Shown here piece after piece: positions 13,259 to 25,766 of a stretch of DNA of 64,000 bases. The notes under the pieces were generated by a model, which was not told where the DNA came from, searched no databases, and worked only from the letters and a program-made list of their open reading frames with translations. The stretch covers positions 16,406,373 to 16,470,372 of the forward strand of contig NC_036443.1 of the NCBI RefSeq assembly GCF_002775205.1. Reading direction: 5' to 3'. Each line of letters opens with the position of its first letter. The first letter of the stretch is position 1. Both the position numbers and the translations under genes were made by a program. This DNA is from Xiphophorus maculatus. Taxonomy: Eukaryota; Chordata; Actinopteri; Cyprinodontiformes; Poeciliidae.

Positions 13259-16094
13259 GGGGTGGAGGTGTGCGAGTGAATGCTGCTCTTTATCTCAGTC
13301 AATGAGTGAGTGGAGGCCGGTTATAAGGCCATCTGTCCCTCTCAGACACCTCATCCATCTCTGTCGCTGCTAGTGCAGCCACTGCACATACACATATGCA
13401 CTGAAATGATCTCCTGTTGTTGAATACAGTATCTCAGGTCTAAATGGTCGTACTTAGCGTGGAGACGACTGACGTAGATTAGTGCATCTGCATCAAACGC
13501 AATTTTGTTGCGTTATCTTTCAGCCAAGATAGGCCACCAGACAGCTCGCGTGTACTGAAGTGTCCCATTGAGTTTGCTGAAGTGGACTTGTCTCGTCCAA
13601 TCACGAGCCAGAAGCCTCTCACATCTCACTCGTGGCTGAATCCAGACACTAGGGAAGTGGTCAAACTCAACTCACCTTTCTCACACCGAAGTCGAGTAGA
13701 AATAATTAAGCAGGGAAAAGGATACTTCTGATATGCGGGACTTGGGCAACCACCCAGAGCAGCATCTTGTACGGGGGCAACATATCAGGATATTTTGAGG
13801 TGTTTGTAGTGTTAGCAATAAGAAATTACAGACAGTTGCAGCGATTGCTGCTGGAAATGACTTAGTTAACAATCCCTCAGAGTCAAACAGCATTTTATTT
13901 AATGTCGTCACCACAACAAACAGATCAAGTCTATCAGGTAAAAAGTAACTCTTGTTTTAAGTCAAAAAGGCAGGTTGTGCCTGCATATTATTTACTGCAG
14001 TTCACAACCTTGAAGCGTCTTGTTTCAATAGTGACGTCTTGTTTTGCTTTTTTTTTTAGGATCAAACTAACCTACATCTACTCAATAATTTTCTGTAACC
14101 ATTTTGTCCGGTGCAGAGTTGATGGGAGGAGCTTGCATTGGGGCATTTGTCCTGCAGTCAGTGAGCAGCAGGCCGGGTTCACATGGAACTGGTCACCAGT
14201 CCATCAAAGATACACAACTATTCACATGATTTTTTAACTTAATTATCAGTTCTCAAACAAACAAATTGTTACACGGTCAGTATCTGATCTAACACAATAG
14301 ACTACATAATTTTGTCCACCAAAAGGTTGGGTAAGGAACAATCAAGTCTGCACCTGCAAGCATATTAAAAAAACAAAACAAATAGGTGAAATGACAACAG
14401 AAACACTTACTGACAAAATACAAACAGCACACACAAGTCTAAGTGTAAAGAAATAAGAAAACACACAGAAAAAGAGAAACAGTGACTCTAGAACAACACA
14501 TGCATAAATACTGATGTATGTGTGATGGATGTACAGAGGAGAGATGAAGGGAGAAAGATGGCGACCAGGATGCAGATGATAAAGGTGTATGTTTGTCTCG
14601 CCTATGGTGCTTATTTGCATTTTTGGCAGGACGCACAGAATGCTGAAACTGAGAATGGTGAAACTGAAGAGTTTGTGCTAAGTGTAACAGCTGTAACTTA
14701 TAAAATCTGGCAGGGCACGTTCCTGAAGCTCCTCGGCGAGTTTGTGTGAGGACAAAGACTCACGTTTTCCGTCTGCTTGAGCTGGAAAGCGCTTCTTTTT
14801 CAAAACCGCTTGTGACTGTTCTCTGTTTCTTCTCTTTGGTGAACTACTGTCGATATTACCTCCCTTGAGTAGCAGCAGGACTAGATAGCAAAGAAAAATG
14901 AGGTGGATGGAGGTTGTGAAGGAAGGTCACATGATGTCTTTCTTGTGTGAAGCGCAAAGGCTCCATGCAGCTTTGTTAGACGTCTGATACTGAGGAATTG
15001 AGTTAATTAAAAAAATTAATATCTAAATGTGAAATCTTTCAAGTATGCCTTTCACTTCATCACTCTTTTTAGTCTAAATTAAAGAATTGGAAAGCATTCT
15101 ACAGCAGCTTATACTGCCAGAACCGCCCAGCACACACACACACCCACACGCCTCCACGCCCGCACATGCACACACACGAAACAATAATAAAAAAAAAAAC
15201 ACCTTCAAAATCGCCTTCCCTTTCAATGTATGGCTCCATCAGATTGGATGTTCCTCTGGCTGTTGTTGTTGTATGTGATTGGGTTCTCTGTTGGGTAAAC
15301 AGCTGTTGGTGTGTGCTTTGGTGTCTGATAAACACATTAGACTGATGTTTATTCTTGTCCAAACTATCCCATTTCAAACACTTGACAGATGTGGCGCTCT
15401 GAGCCAATAGTAAAAATGGGAGCGTCACTTCAGAACAGTGAAAGAGCCCAGAGAGAACGGGATCATCTTAAGCACTCGCATTTTACCTCAACATGAAACA
15501 CGCAACAGTCCTGTTTACATGCTACATATCATTTGTGAGCAAAATTAGGGCAAGCAGTCAAGTAATTAAACATTTCCACGTCTAATCTTGTTGTTTTAAT
15601 CTCTGGGGAAGGAAATTACGTGAAACAAGATGAAATGAAAGCCTGGCTGACCACCACATTAGAGTACATTAAAATCTAGTCGAACCCCACTTGGACTGTC
15701 TTTGACATTAGAGAAAGAAAGTTTGTCACACGTCATTATCAACTTTCAGATGTCTGAGGGGTTTCCTGCATGTTCAGCCCACTCAGGTCACCCCACAACA
15801 TCTCAGTGAGTTCAAATCAAATCTGGGATTTTATCCAACATTTTTTAGTTTTTACACAGTAATGGTGGATTTACTTTCATGTTTTGGGCTATTGTGTTGC
15901 AGGGTCAATTCTCCATCACGTTTAATGTTTTTTTATTTTTATTTTTTATGGTCTCATATTTTTCTCAGGTACTCGCTGATACACGGTAGAATATACTGTA
16001 GGTTAAATGGAGGTGAGCTGCAACAAAGCATTACCAAACTGTAAGGCCTCAACCTAAATGCTTCACAACTGGCAATAAGATAATTTCCTGGAAT

Positions 16095-16125
16095 GCTGTT
16101 TTGATTTACATTAAATCAAAACAGC
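16095..16125. repeat. Perfect 14-bp inverted repeat with 3-nt loop
   Basis: gctgttttgattta (16095-16108) is followed by cat and then by its exact complement (16112-16125), giving a 31-nt perfect hairpin. No transposon ends or target duplication were recognised around it. Confidence 0.85.
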
Positions 16126-16559
16126 CTCATGGTGCCCACAAATATATTTCACTTTCAATTAATCAGAGTCACCCTGTCTTAGTAGTCACCCATTTCTGTA
16201 TTTAGGTCCCTGTTCTCAGTCATTTCTCACTGGAGTCTCTCCTATTGATTTACCACATCTGCCCAAGCCCCTGATCCCTCTTGTGTTACATCATTTGCCA
16301 TATGTTTCAATTCTTTTGCTTCCTTTGTTGATCCTTTATGTAAGTATTGGGGTCTTTATTTTATTTGATCAATATTTGGTTTACCTTGATTAACACGTGG
16401 TCATGGTTTACCTTTCTCCTCCACTCTCTCTCTTGGTGGGTTTCCTCTGAAGGAACATTTTTGGGAGCCAGGCTAGGATTTTGGAGTTAGTGTTCCTCCC
16501 CTGGAATTTCCGATGCATGAACCAGGACCAAGTCAGACATAAAGTGGCTTAAATCTATT

Positions 16560-16655
16560 GTAAGAATCAATCAATCAATCAATCAAATTTGATTTGTATA
16601 GCACATTTCAGCAGCAAGGCATTTCAAAGTGCTTTACATCATATCAAAGAATAAG
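16560..16655. repeat. Dispersed teleost repeat fragment with (aatc)n end
   Basis: Several tandem aatc units are followed by a block containing gatttgtatagcacatttc and caaagtgctttacatc, which I recognise as one of the most common interspersed repeats of percomorph and killifish-type genomes. The copy is short and has no coding capacity. I do not assign a family name. Confidence 0.6.
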
Positions 16656-18179
16656 AATAGCCCTTGTAGGGAACTAGGACCTTTTTGTTGGACTCTAAGC
16701 TAATAATTTAACTTTAAAGTAGAATTGATTAATATCCTCAGAGTTTGATCTCAGTCATCTCCCAGTTCATCTTCGTCCTCTGTAGTTCATATTATGTTGA
16801 CTTTAAATTACAAAGCAAGAAGTCTGCATTTTCTTTTTTCCAACCACAAATTCAGCCGCCTATGCGGAATATAAAAATGTTTGACAGAATTAGAATTTTT
16901 GGACAATCCAACAACCTGAGTGAAAATACTCTGAAACCGACATAATTGTGTCTGACTGTAATCTCTCTTTCCTCTTCTCCTAAAGTTGGGAATCTGCATC
17001 ATCGCAGTTCATTCAAAATCCATTCTAAACATATATTTCCACCCTTTTTAGTTTTGCACTCTGTGCACTCTGTGGTTATTGATGTGTACCAACCTGAATA
17101 AATACTGTATTCGTCTGAGTTTACCATTTTTAATCACATTTTGGCTCCATTGTTGGAGTGGGCAGAGATCAGGTGGAAGCCGCAGTCCGGAATCAGAGAA
17201 CGTTATCTACAAAAACGGAATGCTGATCTGCAGCCTAGAAGACAAGAACGATATGGGAAATCAAATTCCAACCCAAAAATATGCAGAAACCAATCATGCT
17301 CACCCCTCTAGATAGACTTCTGTGTTTTATATAAATTGAAGATACAATTATCTTCTGTACGTCACCTTAGATACTGACAGAACCTCGCTTTAAGTAGTCT
17401 GAGATATTCCTCTAACTTTGAAGTATCTGTATTTGAATGGGGATATCTTTGAATCAGCATAAACATTGCACAAACAGCGCTTTAAAACCAACCAAAACAT
17501 ATCGCATGAGTGATTTATAGTACTTCCGCGCCATATATGTGCAATCTGGCAAGCACATCTACGTTTCTCCCTCCTCCACATTCTCTGCACAAGAGGAGCA
17601 AATCTCCCTTCTGAGGGGGATGAAAACAGTGTCAGAAGTTGGCTGTAGTAACTGAAAGAAACTTGGATGCAAAATGTTATTGCCAAAACAATGCGTGTCT
17701 CCACTGCTCAGTTTAATGCAGTGTAACTGAAACAGCGCAGTTCATTCAGACATTGGGACACCGCTGCAATTCATTTGCTTCCCTTTTCCACAAAGCTCTT
17801 CTCTCTGGTGTTTGTTTTGCACTTCTGTCATTTGCGTGGTTGTGCCATCTTTCCTATGCACTTTAAAGAATTAGCCCTTGCATTATTACTACGAAAGATG
17901 ATTTTTCTAACTTCATCATTTTTTTCTTGTGATTTTAAGTTGGTTTCCGTTTACAGTATTTTCTGTAGTATCTACAGCGTTTGCTTTCAGTCACAGTTTG
18001 AAAAAAATACCATGCAATCAAAAGAATTAGCATCATTTCTGGGTTCTGGATTCAGTTCTTTTCAAGAAGGACAATCGAACACAGCCTATGTAGAGATGTA
18101 GCAAATTATACTTGCGCTTAAAGGACGTATTTGTGAAGTGCGCGACTGACAGATCTTGTGTTAACATGTGTTCCTTAGA

Positions 18180-18460
18180 GTTGCTGATGTTTCTTGTTCA
18201 GTAACATTCTCAAAGAAATTTCTGAGGCCTTCACAGAACAGTTCTATATACATGATTAAATTATACATGTGTTTACAAATTATATGGCTGCTTAAGATGA
18301 ATTGTAGTGCTGTACTTATTTAGGGGTACCAGAGTAAAGGGGCTGAACTCGAAGGGAGACAACAAATTTCCGACTTTGCATTTATCATTTTTGTATCACA
18401 TACAATTCCAATAAATTGCACAGAATTTAGCTAGTTGTTGACTTACTTTTGCAAATATTC
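18180..18460. mobile_element. Tc1-like DNA transposon relic, one terminal part
   Basis: Phrases typical of an abundant fish Tc1 family appear in order: ctgaggccttcacagaacag (near 18221), ttatttaggggtaccagagt (near 18318), then atcacatacaattccaataa and acttttgcaa near the end. The copy is badly decayed and lacks most of the transposase. The same family recurs at 26115-26375 and 38790-39275 in the same orientation. Confidence 0.65.
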
Positions 18461-21400
18461 TGAATCCATGAGATCTGGGCTCCACATTTGGGTCTTAGAA
18501 CCTCTTAGAACACAACTAAACTTTTACAAAAGCACTACTATCAATGATTGAATTATCTTTTCTAAAGACAGCGAGAGGCTGGAGCATAAACACGTCTCTC
18601 TGAACACACAGAGGGACAGATGAGTTCCCTTCTGTTGTTTTAGTTAGCGCAGTACTTTATTGTAAAACTGAAATGATATTGTTCCAGTGGCAGCTTGGTG
18701 TAAATGTTTTCCACGCTGGATTCAGCCATATCATTCCGAGCGCTCGCTGTGTTTACCACTGTTTACCGAGCGACTCAGGCTACTGTACTGTGTCCTTACT
18801 CATGATGTACAGCGTTGCTGCCTGTTACAACACGAAGCCTAGTCAAAAGAAACAATTACTACTCCTGGCTGTATGTGAAAACATATTAAGACATAAGGAC
18901 CATCCCGAGGTTTACGGTGCCAAATATATACTCTGTAGCAATAAAAACCAGAGAAAGCTGCACCTCGAAACACAAACAAAACAGCCTCCCGCATTCCACA
19001 TGGAGTGTGTTTGTTTGTGGGACGAGTTCGAGATCTATCGTACAAGTGAGCCTGTGTGTATCTTTGGAGGGTTTGTGTTTTCAAAGGTGAGGAGTCTCGG
19101 AGCCTGAGAGTGGTATACTGGCTCCGGTGATGCGATAAACACCATTTAGTCTACTTGAAGCAACAACAAATACACAATTGTGAATTATGTCTGGGTGCAG
19201 GTAGACATTACAGAAGAAGCTTTTTACTTATTTACCACAAGCAGGACTTTAAATTTATGTGATTTTAAAACAAATGTAATTTTTGTTTTACAAAAATTCT
19301 GCTTTAAATGCAGCAGAACATTTAAAGACATCCAAATTGCTTTCTAAAAATTCATAAGAATCACTTCTAGCTTGCAGTCTGGGATGGCTCTGCGCTATCT
19401 ATCAGTGTCACTCAGGTAGCCGTGGTATCGCTGGTAGTGTCAGCATCAGAACGTGTCAGCTGGTATCACTCACTGGTATCTGCGTCTGTGAGGCCTACAC
19501 AAGCTGACCCCGACCCTCTATCTCCTCTGTTTCCCACACCTCTGCCTCGCGTCTGCATTGTCAGCGCAAACCCCTAGATTCTCTGGTATGTTGCTGGAAT
19601 TTCGACTATTTTTCTAGGTCACCGTTGTTTGTGCCTTCGTGAGGTGTGTCTGTAAATTCCCACACAGAGAGTTAGATAAACACTCTAGTACCATCACATG
19701 CATATAAAGCCCTTGCCTCAAAGCAGCTCCACACCCCATGCAGCAGAAAATCTGCGCCGCAAACGAGCATGTTTGTTTATGCAGCAAATATCTTATGCTA
19801 GGTGATGCTGAAAAAAAAACAAAAAAACAAAACTAGCCCGTGCATTCGGTTTCTCTAGTGGATGATTGCAATTCTTTATCATCAGGATGCATGACTTTAT
19901 TTTTCTTAAAAGGCTTTCAGCTAATTCTTTATGCTTTACAATCAAGCGCCATCATACAGTTGGGAAAACTCTAGGACACGTTTGTTTTTCTAACATATCT
20001 GGGATATTAAATGTAATTATTTTTGATGAAAATACATGACAACAACCAAAGAAGATTATCACAACTTTCTGTAAATTGCAAAAATAAAAATGTAATATGT
20101 GGTGTGCAATTAATTAGGACACCCCTGGTCATCCACACAGATACGCTGAACTCTCTGAACTCAGACAGCAAGCCTCCAAAAGAGTCCTGAGACCCTGAAG
20201 TAATCACTGGCCTACTGTAGGATTTTGTTTTTGGTCTAAATGAAAGACATACTTGTAGTCAGAAAGAAAGGCCTAACTTACAGTAACCTGTTCAGTTCAC
20301 TGTCATACAGTCCACCATGTTATCTACCATAATTAAGAGGTTGCTTGAGGAAACTATGCAACAATTTATGAAAAGTCTGAAGTTAAATGTTTTAGTTATC
20401 TTGTGAGACAAAACAGCAGCAGCATTAGAATACAACGCTCCGGTGGAGAGAATTGGACAAAATGTGCTGCTGGGAACAAAAAGCACATCCATATTTTCAG
20501 CCTATCCATGCAGCGCTTGCTTTGCCATTTCTCATTGCCATTTAATCTTCTTGGATCCTTTCTGTTTGACAGAAACTCACTTCTAGCTCCAGCATTACGA
20601 GAAAGGTTGACTCATTGCGTGCCAGATCTAAACCCGGCCAAGCAGGTGCTCTTCTAAATCACTGCACCTCACCGCCGGCCAGCCAGAGTGCAAGCTGCGG
20701 GTGTTTAGAAGGTGTCAACGGGCACCGGATCAGAGATGGTCATTTATGCCGCAGCTGAAGGCTCTCTGCAGATATACCTAAACTCTATGACCCCTGACCT
20801 ACACCCCTGTCAACTTTATCCCACAAAAAAAAAAAGACATCAGGAAGACAAAGGTTGTGTTGGCCCCGAGGGGTAAACTAACCCAACTCCACACATGCAC
20901 GCACAGACTTATGTATTTGTGTGCTATCTGGTCGTGACCAGTGAGTGACAGAGCAGAAAGACTTTTAACATTCTGAAGCTTTGACCAGACAAGTGATAGG
21001 TGAGGTCCTTCTGTCTTAGCCTGCAGGTGTATACATGTGTCTGTGTGTGCAAAACAGATCGCTCGGCTGACGCTCCGACCACCTAGAGGAGGCTGATTCC
21101 TGCTGACAAATACCTCCAGGAAGGAGGAAAGAGGCGGTCAGGGGGATGCGCACCAGATGGATCTGGTAATGATGATGAATCATGGGGAATAAGGCTCAGC
21201 TTAGATTAACATCTGCTTCATAAAAGACTCACTAAATAATGTTTTCATCCCTACATGAGCCATTTTGACTTACTCTATTTCCTGTCGCTGTGTTGCACTT
21301 CTTGTTTTCTAGTAGTGAACAAACTTAATGTTTTAATCCGCTTGTTTGGCTGAGTTCTGTGTTGGACATCGAGTATGCTTGCGCATGCATGGATGTGGAC

Positions 21401-24400
21401 GTAATCCTGGAGTCCAACCTCTATTCTCAGACTTGTCATTTGGCAAAGACTGCCCAGACTGACATGCATTGCAGCCTTGACGTAAGTTATATAAATCTTC
21501 TTTTACTGTCAGATTTGAGACGCCGTTGGAGCCAAGAGTGAGAACAAGATCTAGAGCAAAAAAAAGAAGACTGGCACAATTCGGAATAATTGTGATAATG
21601 TCGAACAAATGTTTTCTCCGTCTGTGTTATGAATAGTCTAACTGGAATGAAGCAACACATTCGTCTGTATTTCTTTTGCATCGTGACACAATGGCAGGTG
21701 TGGTGAAAGATCTGGAAATTATGCAACGCCGGAGCCTGGAAGTTAGAGTGGATATCAAAAGCCACAAAAATGGGCTGAAGACAATTTAATCCAAACAAAT
21801 CTGGTTGGGAGAAAAAATAAATAAATAAAGTGCAATAATCCAATTGCACAAGTGTTCAACATGTTCAACCAATACTGTGTTGAATCACCTTTAGATTGAA
21901 TTTCACTTTTCTTTATTGCTTAAATTAAATTTGATTAATGTGAGGAACTTTTGAAATGTGGTGTGAAAAGATGCTTCAAAAAACAATGAGTATTAGGATG
22001 TGAGCAATCGTGCAGCGAGGTTATGGTACACTTTTTTACCTTTGACATTTTTTTCCCTAAATGAAAATGGTTGTTTTCCAACTAAGTTTCTATAAGTTCC
22101 TTAGCTCTATTCATGTGGGGGGTAAAAAGGCCGACAATCATCTGCATCTGTTCCGACATGTTCATTTTTATTTTTAGCCTAGATAAGCTGTCCTACCTCT
22201 TTGTGTAAGGATTCCTCTCTGCAATGGAAAACAAACACATCAGATGTTTGATGTCACTCTTGTGTCCTCATTTAGTCTGCTCTGCCTCTCCTCCACCACC
22301 TCGTTGCCCCAACATTGTCTGCGATTTGCTGAGACTAATGGTTTGTCTGCGAAGGGAATGCTCTCGGCTTGGCATGCAGAACACAGATAGAAATGACCAC
22401 AGGACACTGGCACTAGTCTCACTAGTGTGACTTGATAATATTACTCTTGGGAAAGGCAATAAAGCTTATCTAATGATATTGGCCTCTTGTAGCTATTTAA
22501 AGACCACTTCGGGGATGTTGATGGCTCTTTTCGGGGAAATAAGGCTTGTAGGATAACAGGTAAGTCATAAATCGTATCAGGCTTTTCTTCCTACTCTGAA
22601 GGAGAATTTTAATAACCAGTTTACAATGAAGCTTTTTACTTAGGATACCATTTCTTATGGCTCTTTAATTCAGGTCTCCTGTTCTAAGGAGAGATGACTT
22701 TATCACCAGAACTCAGTGAGGTGTTACAAAAACCTTTGTAAAAAGATGGTGACTGAATTGTGTAAGTCTAAAAAACATTTTAAGAAATCCTTTGGTGTTT
22801 TCCCTCGGTGCTTGTGTGTGATATATTTTCTAGACTGGGGGTCTTTGGACTCAAATGCAAAAAAGAATCAACTGGAGTCTGGGAAGCAGAGGGGGCTGAG
22901 GCTGAGAAGATTGCTGGAAAATATTCCCTGTGATAAGCCGCCCAAGAAGCCTTTGATTAAATGTGGTCCCAGTAGGAGCCCACACTAGGCCCTCTGTGGC
23001 ACGACCATGTCCCATCTCCAGCTATCAACAGCCCTGGGTAATTACAGCCATCTAGTCATTAGCCTGGGACCCACCTGGAATTCCACACAGGGAGGTGGGT
23101 GGGGTGGGGGTAGGAGAGGGTGAGCAGGGGTTGGGGTTTTTAGGCTGGGTCTTTAATAAAACACTTCCCTCTCCTTGACTGACACAACAGTCCTCACCCT
23201 GATCCACACATAACCAACCTTTTGTTACTGAAATACAGTTCTGCATACAAGTTTTGGGTCATCTCTCTCTCTCCTTTTTAATAAACAGGCAGGGCATCTT
23301 ATTTTCTTTTTTTTTTGGCGGTTTGATCAACAATTATGTTTCATTTAGGGGGTCTTTCAAGTTTTTTCTTAACTTTTTCACTCTTCTCAGTCATTGAAAG
23401 TTCAACTTCTTAACCTTTTAGGAGATATTTCTTTCTTTTAAGGCCATTCAATGGTGACTTAAGTTTCAGTCATGCATCACATAGCTTCTACATTCAAGGG
23501 ATGGATTGGTGGATCAGTGCTAACATGTACACAACCTGGCTAAGAAACTACTTTAAATTGAATCTTTGGTTACATGTTACCAACAACTTCTTGCTAAAAC
23601 TCAATTTGTTGCCGTATCTATAGTTAATTTTTTGAAAAATACAAAAATGGCTGCTATACAGTTTCTTATTTTTCTTATATGCGTGAACATCTTAAAATGT
23701 ACAACTCAACATAAACAAAAGGAGCACATTTTGTGAAATATTAAGTTCTGTCAGGTTTATGAAGCATGTGTATCATTCATGATGAATTCCTATTTCGTAT
23801 GGTGCATATATATTGGGATCAAGGGTGTCGAACTCCTTGTGTGACGTCATCAGGATGAAGGAAGTTACATTTGGAGCTACTTTAGGCACTGAGAAGCCAA
23901 AAATAGTAAATCCTAACAGGTGCAGACAAATCATTTGCATAGTGAGAATTATTAATGCTGGTATCAAGTTATTATGTTGACATTTGAGTACAGCTCGCTT
24001 ACATATAGAGTGACGGATATGAGCTGTATATATAACATCTCTGCAAAGCTCATGGCAGAAAATGTTTCAAACAGTTCCACTAAAGAGATTTTCAAAGCTA
24101 AGCATTGAATGTTGTATGGCACATTTTTATGGAAACAAAATTATTTACAAATAACTGCTTATTTCCGTAGTAAAGAAACAGATACGCAACCTTATGAAGG
24201 GGAATAAGAAATAAAATGTTTGCCATACACTGTTCAGTACCCAGTAAAATAGTTCCTTAAGGACTGTTAGCTGAAAATGTGGAACACAATATATTAATAA
24301 ACTAATGGTAGATGAGTTTCTTAAACTCTTTGCTCATTACTAGACCGTTCTAGACAAAAAACTCAGTCAGGCTGGAAAAAAACTATGATCAATACCACTT

Positions 24401-25766
24401 TAAAAGATAAACAGAAAGCCCAGTAGCTTGGAGTCAAATTTGGAGAACCATAAGACTGTGTTTAAAATGGTTGCATATTACTGCCGTTCATAATATTAGT
24501 ACTTCTTTCACATTTTATGTGACTGCAGTAAAACTTTAGAAATATATAGTTGCTCTTTGTTTAGTCTCATCAAGACTGATTCACTTTACTCGCCATCATT
24601 TGCCCATTATTTGATATATGTAATTGGACAAAAATGAAACCAACCAGCAACAAACTAATTCACCATATATTTTATATGAACATCTGTTTAGATGGAGCGT
24701 TATACAAAATGTTACACAAGCAAGCTCAAGAGCAGAAAAGTGAAATCTGTGGATGTCGTGGTTGATGTGTGACCCATAAATGCCTCAGTTTTCTTTGTCT
24801 TCTTCTCAGCAGCAGGTTTTTCTAATTACACACACACACACAAAAAAAAGACTAAAACTCGTTGTATAATCACAGTAATGCAAGTGCTCTTCTCTCTCCT
24901 TGCATAAGCCAATGTAGTGCAGTCTCATCAACAGATGAGGAATGAAACAACACTTTACAATTTAAATAATCCACTATAAACAGTTTTTGTTTTCATTTTC
25001 CTCCTTTTGTCTGTCCTTTTACACAGTGTCACTCTATGCTCCAGTGATGCATTTGTCCATTATTTTAAAATTCCTCTGATGTCTATCTCCTTTTCCTCTT
25101 GCAGTCCCCTTCCTGGACGCTTGTCCGGCAACGCATTGCCATGTTTAGACATCTTGAATTGCACTTTCCAAGGTACTGTCCACAGTCCAACCAAGTATGC
25201 TTTCTGTTTTGTTTTTATCCCAAAAGATAATCCTTGCACCCCGCAAACCCCTTATACCCCCTGAAAAAAACAAAATAAAAAAACCAAACATAAACAAAGC
25301 AAAGTTATATGAGTATATGATATGATGCCATTAATAATACTGGATATTTTTTGAGGCTCAAGTAACTGTCTTTTAAGAATCATGAAGGCAGCAGACCATT
25401 TGAAAAGTAGCAGTACCACGCACCAGAAGCAGGTCGTCTGGGCTGAATCTCTGTTTGAAGCCAAGTTGTTATCACTGACTTCTGATCCCAGCAGGTTTAA
25501 TCACAGAGACATTCACAAATAGTAGGAGCTAATATGTGTTGACTCATTACGATGGATAATGGAGTCTTAGAGCTTTCACAAACAAATAAAAAAAAAAAAT
25601 TAAAACAAAGAAAGAAAAAGAAGCCATGCAATGATGAGACAAGGTCGGGGCGGAGATGCATAGCACTTTTGGACAGACATTTCCAGAATGCCACTTTCTA
25701 CATGATGTCCTGCAGAGGGGTATCGGGTGGGGCTGCGTTTGATGGGAACAAAGGAGCAGCGCGACC
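18461..25766. other. Spacer between mov10 and wnt2b, wnt2b-side part; no gene seen
   Basis: No coding exon was recognised. Open frames such as 18673-19107 have no recognisable domain. Two compositionally distinct blocks stand out as possible regulatory DNA: 22230-22500 and 22860-23090. The second holds a TCF/LEF-like word CTTTGAT (22951-22957) and homeobox-like taattacag and agtcattag words. The wnt2b 3'UTR must occupy part of the interval below 25766; a variant poly(A) word (ATTAAA on the minus strand, 25498-25503) is a weak candidate end. Confidence 0.5.

Larger units (their letters stand above)
9003..16540. other. Spacer between mov10 and wnt2b, proximal part; no gene seen
   Basis: No run of coding sequence with flanking splice sites was found on either strand. 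The first 250 bases are GC-richer and must contain the mov10 promoter; no TATA box is evident. A (GT)n tract lies at about 13226-13257. A GC-richer block without simple repeats lies at 12840-13020. A perfect hairpin lies at 16095-16125. Around 14110-14225 is a decayed copy of a common fish repeat (ggtcaccagtccatc core). The rest is AT-rich and featureless to the eye. Confidence 0.6.

Noticed and set aside
18673-19107. 144-residue open frame on the plus strand
   Set aside because: No recognisable domain or repeated motif and no flanking splice or gene structure; consistent with chance in non-coding DNA.
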